In this document: positions 61,901 to 64,000 of the stretch, piece after piece
How the letters are laid out: every line of letters starts with the position of its first letter
Position numbering within the stretch: the stretch's first letter is position 1
Origin: Solea solea
Taxonomy: Eukaryota > Chordata > Actinopteri > Pleuronectiformes > Soleidae
Length of the DNA stretch: 64,000 bases
Reading direction: 5' to 3'
Assembly (NCBI RefSeq): GCF_958295425.1
Contig: NC_081154.1
Location: 21,176,540 to 21,240,539 of the forward strand
Translations under genes and position numbers: made by a program
The notes under the pieces: generated by a model
What the model was told of the DNA's origin: nothing
Seen by the model: only the letters and a program-made list of their open reading frames with translations
The model's database searches: none

Positions 61901-62347
61901 CATCGGATGATCCGCCTCCTTCTCACGCTATCCCTTGATCGGTATACTGTAAATACATCATGTCGTTTAGATAACATACCAACTTGTTGCTCTCCATCTG
62001 CAGTTGTCACCATGGATGAAGAGCCTTGTCTGCTCCTTCCACTTCACACCAGGGAGAAAGTGGAGCAGCTTCTGTTCCGGGGCAGTGAAGGGGACAACTG
62101 TGATCACATGGACGACAGTGACTGGTGCAACCTTGCGGGCCTCCTGGGATATGAGGAGGAGCGGATCGCTACCTTCCAAAAGGAGGATCATCCTGTCCGT
62201 GCCCTCCTGTCTGACTGGGCGAGCAAGGACTGTGCCAGCATTGACGCACTGTGCACGGCACTGCGCAAGATCAACCGTGACGACGTCGCCCAGAGTCTAG
62301 TGCTCAGTCCAAGCACAGTGAAGCCAACAGCCACCTCTGTGGTGTGA
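22093..62347 (+). CDS. ngfr: p75 neurotrophin receptor (TNFRSF16), six exons, complete
   Basis: Joined exons 22093-22131, 29917-30058, 38569-38925, 56388-56619, 58843-59003 and 62004-62347 give 1275 nt and 424 residues plus stop, close to the 427 of human NGFR and with the same six-exon plan. The protein binds neurotrophins and their proforms at the plasma membrane, alone or with Trk or sortilin-type partners. It signals through its death domain toward survival, apoptosis or growth-cone control. Layout: signal peptide about 1-19, four cysteine-rich domains about 20-180, stalk 180-233, membrane helix about 234-255 with the dimer-linking Cys239, juxtamembrane segment with [12 protein letters not shown], death domain about 327-410, and C-terminal SVV, which resembles the mammalian SPV PDZ ligand. 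All splice sites are GT-AG and phases are 0, 1, 1, 2, 1. I cannot tell ngfra from ngfrb. Confidence 0.96.
22455..22570 (+). repeat. Dispersed repeat family E, copy 1
   Basis: Contains GGGGTTGGGAACCCCTAATC followed by TATACTTT. The same block recurs at 24560-24590, and both continue into a GTGTGGTG(T)TTCCC-like ending. The GGTTGGGAACC core resembles the terminal text of hAT-type elements such as the one at 37655-38139. Confidence 0.65.
22850..23760. repeat. Possible old DNA transposon relic
   Basis: The segment begins with CCCAGTAGCGTACCGTGGGG and AGGGCCTTCAGT, and near its end has GGCCCTGCTGGCCCTGACAG. The interior holds GGCCTGGGGCGTTCTGTCAC and TTTTGATTGGCTGACGACAC, text I associate with dispersed fish DNA elements. 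No clean terminal repeats or target duplication were found and the edges are approximate. A low-complexity A/T tract with AAT units lies at 23610-23665. Confidence 0.3.
24525..24640 (+). repeat. Dispersed repeat family E, copy 2
   Basis: Shares GGGGTTGGGAACCCCTAATC and the following TATACTTT with the copy at 22455-22570, in the same orientation 2.1 kb away in the same intron. A tandem or segmental duplication is not needed, because the sequence outside the block differs. Confidence 0.65.
24675..24760 (-). repeat. Dispersed repeat family B, fragment
   Basis: ACATGGAGCAAAGGATCCAG, ACAATATTCACATTTGAGAA and GCTGAAACAG are the reverse of the block at about 47945-48000 in the fullest copy (CAGCTTCTTGAATGTGAATATT and TTTGCTCCATATAAC). 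Only the middle of the family is present. Confidence 0.55.
24988..25072 (+). repeat. 10-bp minisatellite, about 8 copies
   Basis: Tandem copies of TCTGCCCAGG with variants at the last bases (TCTGCCCACG, TCTGCCCAGA). Confidence 0.92.
25821..25847 (+). repeat. (CA)n microsatellite
   Basis: A run of about 14 CA dinucleotides in intron 1. Confidence 0.95.
25915..26105 (+). repeat. Dispersed repeat family B, diverged copy
   Basis: The order GATTACTCAATTCATTAACT, TTTTGATAACTGATTA, a CATCATCATTTTTTGACATT block and GAGTTGCAGGCCTGA follows that of the fullest copy at 47850-48176, with an internal deletion and many substitutions. Confidence 0.5.
27313..27345 (+). repeat. (CA)n microsatellite
   Basis: A run of about 16 CA dinucleotides in intron 1. 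Confidence 0.95.
28028..28265 (+). repeat. Compound TA / CATA / CA microsatellite
   Basis: About 240 bases of alternating pyrimidine-purine steps: TATATA runs mixed with CATA, CACA and TGTG. Open frames in it encode only Tyr/Ile/His/Cys/Val repeats and are artefacts. It directly precedes the SINE-like repeat at 28266, where such arrays often grow. Confidence 0.92.
28266..28680 (-). repeat. tRNA-headed fish interspersed repeat (SINE-like), well preserved
   Basis: Read on the minus strand, a B-box-like GGTTCGAGCC near 28590 is followed by CCTTTCTGCATGGAGTTTGC, GTTCTCCCCGTGTGTGCGTG, a CTCCGGCTTCCTCCCACAG stretch and AAATTGGACACTCCAAATTG. GGACTGGCGAACTGTCCAGG and a GATAAAGCGGTAGATGATG tail complete it. 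This order is that of a highly abundant fish repeat. The head before the B box (about 28600-28680) does not look like a normal tRNA A-box region, so it has been replaced or has decayed. Confidence 0.8.
29917..30058 (+). CDS. ngfr: ngfr exon 2: end of signal peptide and first cysteine-rich domain
   Basis: Reads [44 protein letters not shown]. Seven cysteines with the spacing of CRD1 in vertebrate NGFR are present, and the N-glycosylation site NQT is in the same place as in mammals. Signal cleavage is likely near Ala18. The acceptor is TTGGCAG. The exon ends in phase 1 at GTGAGT (30059). Confidence 0.95.
30270..30560 (+). repeat. Dispersed repeat family B, copy
   Basis: Shares TTCCATATAACAAAGAAATC, CTTGTGTGGACAAAACAA, AACATCATCATTTTGAGG and TGACATTTTATGG with the fullest copy at 47850-48176, in the same order and orientation. 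Confidence 0.75.
31925..32150 (+). repeat. SINE-like fish repeat with B-box remnant
   Basis: A GTTGTTGGTTCAATTCTTGG head (B-box-like GGTTCAATTC) is followed by CAAGACACTTAACCCCC, GTGTGAATGGGTGTGAA and AAAGCAGCTTTGAGTGGTCA. This is the order of an abundant fish repeat that ends near AAGACTGGAAAAGGGCTG. The same family gives the minus-strand tail at 15555-15690 and probably the fragment at 56150-56285. Confidence 0.65.
32566..33620 (+). repeat. 27-bp minisatellite, about 39 copies
   Basis: The unit is close to GGTTATGGTTAAGGTTAGG followed by CATTAACT, with a GGCTGTGGTTAAGG variant that alternates with it. Some units contain AAGGTTAGGGTTAGGC, which resembles the telomere hexamer. Because 27 is a multiple of three, frames stay open on both strands (a minus frame gives repeated MPNLNHNQL); this is not evidence of a protein. 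Confidence 0.95.
33878..33904 (+). repeat. (CA)n microsatellite
   Basis: About 14 CA units. A 12-base C run follows at about 33981-33992. Confidence 0.93.
34575..34850 (+). repeat. tRNA-headed fish repeat, degenerate plus-strand copy
   Basis: AGCATGTTGTCTCACAGTAA and AAGGTCACTGGTTTGGATCC resemble the head (A-box side and B box) of the family at 28266. AGGCCTTCCTGTGATGCAGA and GTGATGGACTGGTGACCGGT then match its body and end, with GATAAAGTGGTAGAAAG as the tail. A small GTGATGGACCT triplication lies inside. Substitutions are many. Confidence 0.65.
35630..35651 (+). repeat. (CA)n microsatellite
   Basis: About 11 CA units in intron 2. Confidence 0.92.
36120..36610 (+). pseudogene. hAT transposase relic
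   Basis: A terminal-like stretch with GCTTTTCGGTTTTCGGCTGA begins at about 36145. Later frames read VSTQWNGVC and [12 protein letters not shown], near the position of the conserved W of hAT transposases, and at about 36553-36602 [16 protein letters not shown], the conserved LDPR(H/F)K motif. Frames are interrupted and most of the protein is missing. The family differs from the hAT copy at 829-2370. Confidence 0.6.
36895..36934. repeat. Perfect 19-bp palindrome with 2-base loop
   Basis: CCTGTGAAATGTTCTTTAC at 36895-36913 is followed by CT and then its exact reverse complement at 36916-36934. No terminator or transposon end explains it. Confidence 0.95.
37085..37435 (+). repeat. Dispersed repeat family C, copy 1
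   Basis: ATGTCTTATTATTACTATTA, TAAAACTATAG, an AAATA(T/C)ATTTAGT block and the ending GGCCGCATGTGGCCCACAG, CCACCAGTTTGACAC match the copy at 51010-51375 in order and orientation. The CACCAGTTTGACAC ending is typical of hAT-type 3' ends. Confidence 0.7.
37549..37646. repeat. Left part of the GCTGCGTTCC-type repeat
   Basis: TGCTGCATTCTTTACATTGG, AACTGGGAAGTCGGAACTC and CACCCCGTTCCAGTT match the left part of the repeat at 13041-13365. The hAT-type element at 37655 has inserted next to or into it. Confidence 0.5.
37655..38139. mobile_element. 485-bp hAT-type non-autonomous element with target duplication
   Basis: The ends are inverted: the left reads CCATGGTTCCCAACCTGGGG and the reverse of the right end reads CAGTGGTTCCCAACCTTTTT. 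The flanks are CTCTACAT (37647-37654) and GTCTACAT (38140-38147), an 8-bp duplication with one mismatch, as hAT elements make. No transposase is encoded, so it was mobilised by another element. Confidence 0.82.
38407..38454. repeat. Perfect 22-bp palindrome with 4-base loop before exon 3
   Basis: AAAATCAGAAGCAGACCAC and three more bases (38407-38428) pair without mismatch with 38433-38454; the loop is AGTC. It ends 114 bp before the exon 3 acceptor. In the pre-mRNA it would form a stable stem. Confidence 0.95.
38569..38925 (+). CDS. ngfr: ngfr exon 3: cysteine-rich domains 2 to 4
   Basis: Follows TTTTTCAG. With the split Ser codon it reads [20 protein letters not shown], then [43 protein letters not shown] and [11 protein letters not shown]. 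The cysteine pattern of CRD2-4, the neurotrophin-contact domains, is complete. NLS (residues 66-68 approximately) is a possible extra N-glycosylation site. The exon is 357 nt, phase 1 at both ends, so its loss would keep the frame. It ends at GTAAGA (38926). Confidence 0.96.
38937..39780 (+). pseudogene. Non-LTR LINE ORF2 relic (Rex1/L2 group), polymerase deleted
   Basis: Starts within about 11 bp of the exon 3 donor. The first part reads [40 protein letters not shown] (the GDMN block of the endonuclease) and, after a frame change, [20 protein letters not shown] middle part reads [20 protein letters not shown], and the end reads [40 protein letters not shown], the conserved C-terminal tail of such elements. 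The reverse transcriptase in between is gone. The clade is uncertain. Confidence 0.7.
40475..40915. repeat. Dispersed repeat, possibly an LTR-type fragment
   Basis: CACAGGACTGGACCCAGATG, CAGAGCGGTGGTAAGAAACA and AAGTTTATTTTCAAAGTCAA are typical of a repeat found throughout fish genomes, often next to LTR elements. GACAAGGGACGAAAAAGAC and a long A-rich part follow. No LTR boundaries, primer site or gag/pol coding text is visible, so the class is uncertain. Confidence 0.35.
40925..41145 (+). pseudogene. LINE ORF2 C-terminal scrap
   Basis: A frame reads [20 protein letters not shown], then [20 protein letters not shown] and [10 protein letters not shown]. The RL+W(F/Y)GHV+RR...YIG+...MELPG+R+RGRP+ pattern is the conserved tail of a fish LINE reverse transcriptase protein. 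About 60 codons remain. Confidence 0.65.
41245..41510 (-). repeat. Dispersed repeat family B, reverse copy
   Basis: Reversed, it gives the same order as 47850-48176: CAACAATTATTCGATTAAAC, TTAATTGTCTGGTAACTATT, TTTGGTTTCTTTGCTCCATA and ACATTTTCTGACATTG. It ends next to GTTGCAGTCCTATA on the + strand. Confidence 0.65.
42914..43125 (+). pseudogene. DNA-transposon scrap with P2X7-like tail coding text
   Basis: Starts TTTAAAGGTCCCATATTATA, a left end typical of Harbinger-type fish elements. At about 43033-43125 a frame reads [20 protein letters not shown], then RLQQDVSEW. This acidic start is found in many fish transposon-linked proteins named after the P2X7 receptor tail. Only this piece remains; the right end was not found. 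Confidence 0.5.
44763..46607 (+). repeat. Composite array: fixed ~27-bp core alternating with variable (CA)n
   Basis: I count 40 cores of the type CCGTTAGTGACATTGTTTTA plus TATACGA, each followed by a CA run of roughly 5 to 17 units. Core variants include GTTGGTGAC, GCTAGTGAC, TATATGA and TATTTTATATATGA. The period therefore changes from about 40 to 60 bp. The array arose from a (CA)n tract plus its flank rather than from either alone. Open frames in it are artefacts. Confidence 0.95.
46612..46790 (-). repeat. Dispersed repeat family A, copy 3 (reverse)
   Basis: GGTGTACTGAATCATTAGAA, TCAGTTCATTAAAAAGA, CAGTACTTCCTGCATGACCG and GACACAGTCGCTGGACTGAA are the reverse complement of the right part of the copy at 61318-61720. 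Only the 3' third of the family is present. It begins a few bases after the composite CA array. Confidence 0.75.
47850..48176 (+). repeat. Dispersed repeat family B, fullest copy
   Basis: Begins near CCGATTATTAATCAATTACT and ends with CGATTACTCGATTAATCGTG, two further ATTAATCG units and GTTAGTTGCAGCTCTAATT. The ends are roughly inverted (ATTAATCAATT against AATTG...ATTAATCGATT), so it is probably a non-autonomous hAT-like element. Four further copies lie in this window. Confidence 0.7.
49950..49976 (+). repeat. (CA)n microsatellite
   Basis: About 13 CA units in intron 3, followed by CG and CA mixed text. Confidence 0.93.
51010..51375 (+). repeat. Dispersed repeat family C, copy 2
   Basis: AATGTCTTATTACTATTATA, AATACATTTAGTCTTG and the ending GGCCACATGTGGCCCCCGGG, CCACCAGTTTGACACATGTG match the copy at 37085-37435. 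AT-rich text before the ending corresponds in length and order. Confidence 0.7.
53946..53973 (+). repeat. 28-base G run
   Basis: An uninterrupted run of 28 G follows GGTGT, with a (GT)n tract at about 53985-54000. The true length in the organism may differ, since such runs are hard to sequence. Confidence 0.9.
55850..55985 (+). repeat. Dispersed repeat family D, copy 1
   Basis: GGGGCCACCATGGAAACCAC, CCCGCTTGGGAACCATATTG, AAATATAATCTTATGGGGCC and ACATGGACATGCTGGCTAAT match the copy at 58395-58530 in order and orientation. TGGGCTTGATGTGGACAAAC precedes it. Confidence 0.75.
56150..56285 (+). repeat. SINE-like repeat fragment
   Basis: AGCAGGTCAGTGGTTTGAAT is followed by GACAAGACACTCAACCGC and GTGTGTGAATGATG, the order of the family at 31925-32150. 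It lies about 100 bp before exon 4. Confidence 0.5.
56388..56619 (+). CDS. ngfr: ngfr exon 4: stalk and transmembrane helix
   Basis: Reads [20 protein letters not shown], then a Pro/Glu-rich stretch, a run of five Thr, and [19 protein letters not shown] as the membrane helix with IIFKR behind it. The Cys239 inside the helix is the conserved cysteine that links receptor dimers, and the VVGLV part is the region where gamma-secretase cuts mammalian p75NTR. The stalk is slightly shorter than in mammals. Phase 1 to 2; donor GTAAGG. Confidence 0.96.
56620..58842 (+). other. ngfr: ngfr intron 4 (2.2 kb)
   Basis: GTAAGG donor and a T-rich CATCGTCAG acceptor. An (AAT)n run lies at 56858-56885, and family D copy 2 at 58395-58530. 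The remainder is AT-rich and unassigned. Confidence 0.85.
58395..58530 (+). repeat. Dispersed repeat family D, copy 2
   Basis: GGGGTCACCATGGAAACCTC, ACCTGCTTGGAACCCATGTT, TAATATAACCTTATGGGACC and CAACATGTACATGCTTGCTG correspond to the copy at 55850-55985, 2.5 kb away on the other side of exon 4. Confidence 0.75.
58843..59003 (+). CDS. ngfr: ngfr exon 5: juxtamembrane region
   Basis: Reads [20 protein letters not shown], then [33 protein letters not shown]. This segment is almost identical to mammalian NGFR. Cys261 in WNSC is the juxtamembrane cysteine that is palmitoylated in mammals. The SDSGISVDS block is the strongly conserved part that separates the membrane from the death domain. Phase 2 to 1; donor GTAACA. 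Confidence 0.96.
60033..60746. repeat. 31-bp inverted repeat bracketing an array
   Basis: The left arm 60033-60063 starts GTATGAGGAGCCGTCAGGGA and ends CATTATTCAGA. The right arm 60716-60746 is its reverse complement with 2 mismatches; the inner 22 bp are perfect. The loop between the arms is exactly the first minisatellite. Confidence 0.92.
60064..60715 (+). repeat. Minisatellite of 23- and 28-bp units, about 25 copies
   Basis: Units of TTTCATATGTGTGTATGAGA plus GCG or GCA alternate with a longer form carrying GCATAACA before TTTCAT. The last units change to TTTCACTAGTGTGTGTGAAT, an intermediate toward the neighbouring array read in reverse. Confidence 0.93.
60755..61310 (-). repeat. 22-bp minisatellite, about 25 copies, inverse to its neighbour
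   Basis: The + strand unit is ACCTCTCACATAGACTAGTG plus AA, with ACACTACTGAA variants. Read in reverse it is TTTCACTAGTCTATGTGAGA plus GG, which lines up with the unit of the array before it at 15 of 22 positions. Confidence 0.93.
61318..61720 (+). repeat. Dispersed repeat family A, copy 2
   Basis: Matches copy 1 (13848-14265) in order: TAGTACCTGCTCTGTTGAGG, AGAGTGTCGTCACTGGAAGA, GCCGAACTGCAGATCAGTTA, GTCATGCAGGAAGTACTGAA and CTTTTTAATGAACTGA. It starts directly at the end of the 22-bp array, so its own 5' end is missing or has been overrun. Confidence 0.72.
62004..62347 (+). CDS. ngfr: ngfr exon 6: death domain and stop codon
   Basis: After CATCTGCAG and the split Val codon it reads [20 protein letters not shown], then [57 protein letters not shown] and ends in TATSVV. 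The six-helix death domain spans about residues 327-410, with the conserved W, LAG.LGY and VRALL.DWA blocks. It recruits adaptors such as TRAF6, RIP2 and RhoGDI in mammals. The stop is TGA at 62345-62347. The C-terminus keeps the TATS.V pattern of the mammalian PDZ-binding end. Confidence 0.97.
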
Positions 62348-64000
62348 GTGAAGGTCATCAGAGAGTGCCTCAAACATAACCTTTATATTGATCTGGCCGC
62401 CCTCACTCCACATAATTCATGCTAAACTGCTTTAAGCTATTCCCTCATGAAGTCAGCAGACACAGTGAATCATTTTATGTTTAATTAAGGGTTATAATGC
62501 CAGAGTCAAGTCAAGGCAGAGACAATAATTCTACTGTCAGGATGTGCCTGTAATCAACCATTCTGACATTTGTTCTTTTTAAATCCACACAGTGTAAAGA
62601 AAGGTGTGGATAAGGGTTTCCAGTAATCATTCTTTTGTGAGCCTGGAATATCCTTGTGCCTCCATGCAGCCTTTGACATCCAGCTGACCATTTCCTCAGA
62701 CTTTTGCAACCTTGAAATAGCAGCTTCCTGATCCTCTACATCTTCAATCAACAATAATAGTTACTTAGCCAGTTACTTATAACTTATATGATAAGCTGTT
62801 GTACGACCTTGCAAGCATATGCTAACCAAAGAGGAGTAAACATCTCCAGACCACGCGCCATTACTGACATGCCATGTTACACACCACACAGTATGTGGAT
62901 CATTGTAAATATGACAATCTGGGGAAAGATATTTGGATGCATTTCAAGTCGGTTCTTCAAAAGCCAAGTTCACCTACATGCCCTTATTTTATGTGCTTGT
63001 GTTAGGTTTCAGACATGTGGAATTAATCTCACCTTTGATTTAAATGATTTCTATAGCGAAGACTTTGCTCGTTTTTGCCTGCCACGTTCCAACCACGTGG
63101 TCTGTGCTGCAGGACACTGATTGAAGCAACATGAGAATCCAGACTATATGCTCAGGCCTGTCTACGCAACACAGGAGCCAAGTCATCCAATAACAACAAC
63201 CATATATACTGTATATAGATAAAATGGCAAGTGCACACACCCAGTAGAAGGAGCAAAGTTTGTATATAGAACCACACATACCTTAGACCCACAATATGTA
63301 GCCATGCATGCATGTACTATACAGACTCTTACTTTCATTGTTATTTAATCTACAGAACACAGACCACACCACCGCCGTAAACATCCATCAATCCATTGTC
63401 TACCGCTTCTATCCTCACTGTTGTAATAACTCACCACTGACGCCGTTACTCTCAGGTAGCCTAAAGATTTTACTAGATTATTACTAACCACTCACATATT
63501 ACACTTCATGTAGTAGTGTTAATTAAAATGAAGGTATTCTCACTCTACTCTCTAAGGACCATTGTGTTTTAATTCTCAAATCACTGTAAATGGTGTTATG
63601 TCTCCTGGTTGTAGCACTTAAAATGTACGTCTGCTTTCCATCACGGAAGTGCCTGGAGCTACTTCAGGTATCTGCTGATGTTGTACATTTGAGTTTTGGA
63701 CTGTTTTTGTAAGTCTAATTGTTTTTGTTATTCTTTTTTTTTGTACTTGTAAATAATTAGTAATTTTCTATTTTTTATGTTACTAATATGTGAATGAGAC
63801 TAGTTTGAAAAGTAAAGGCAAAGGGAAGGGAAGGGAAGGGAGCTGCATTTGTGAGGTGTTAAGTGTAACTTGAAAAATGACTCGGCATGAAGTCATGTGT
63901 CAAGATGCTACCAAGCTAGAGCTTCTAAACATCTGGTAACAAGTGGTGCCTTCACATTGGGTCCATTTGCGCTTAAATACCTAAAGAGTCCTTGTTAACA
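62348..64000 (+). other. ngfr: ngfr 3' UTR and downstream DNA
   Basis: I see no further gene. No AATAAA follows the stop codon inside the window. An ATTAAA at 63522-63527 is the only common variant I noticed, so the transcript may end near 63545 or beyond the window. A scrap of the SINE-like tail (CCATCAATCCATTGTCTACC) lies at 63384-63415, and a GGGAA repeat at about 63818-63840. Confidence 0.5.

Larger units (their letters stand above)
59004..62003 (+). other. ngfr: ngfr intron 5 (3.0 kb)
   Basis: GTAACA donor and CATCTGCAG acceptor. It contains two minisatellites in opposite orientation (60064-60700 and 60755-61310), a 31-bp inverted repeat around the first, and family A copy 2 (61318-61720). 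Bases 59010-60030 show nothing recognisable. Confidence 0.85.

Overview
The window is vertebrate nuclear DNA, almost certainly from a teleost fish. The evidence is one split vertebrate gene with GT-AG introns, long CA/GT microsatellites, and dense relics of transposon families typical of fish (L1-like and L2-like LINEs, hAT elements, tRNA-headed SINE-like repeats). The species cannot be named from the sequence alone.

The only host gene I can support is a complete p75 neurotrophin receptor gene (ngfr, TNFRSF16) on the + strand, 22093 to 62347. Six coding exons of 39, 142, 357, 232, 161 and 344 nt join in phase to 1275 nt, or 424 residues plus stop. The protein has a signal peptide, four cysteine-rich domains, a short acidic and threonine-rich stalk, one membrane helix, the conserved juxtamembrane segment and a C-terminal death domain. 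Five introns (7.8, 8.5, 17.5, 2.2 and 3.0 kb) carry the repeats. I cannot decide between the teleost ngfra and ngfrb paralogues.

Upstream (1-21.7 kb) is a graveyard of mobile elements: the 3' end of an L1-like LINE (1-828), a broken hAT transposon (829-2370), and a second L1-like LINE whose ORF2 start is split by a 3.57 kb DNA transposon (4204-7772). After these come L2 fragments, SINE-like repeats, a 1.05 kb AGT/AGC trinucleotide array (15888-16938) and a 5'-truncated L2-like LINE with a nearly intact reverse transcriptase (17430-19470).

Inside the gene, intron 2 holds a 27-bp minisatellite of about 39 copies, and intron 3 starts within about 10 bp of a LINE relic and holds a 1.85 kb composite array of about 40 copies of a fixed core separated by variable CA runs. 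Intron 5 holds two adjacent minisatellites in opposite orientation, the first bracketed by a 31-bp inverted repeat. Several dispersed families occur two to five times in the window and can be paired by eye.

I found no convincing new biological system. The observations most worth checking are the in-frame LINE-derived tail that intron 3 retention would add to the receptor ectodomain, the frame-neutral exon 3, the inverted-array structure in intron 5, and one repeat family whose three copies all lie at or near tandem arrays.
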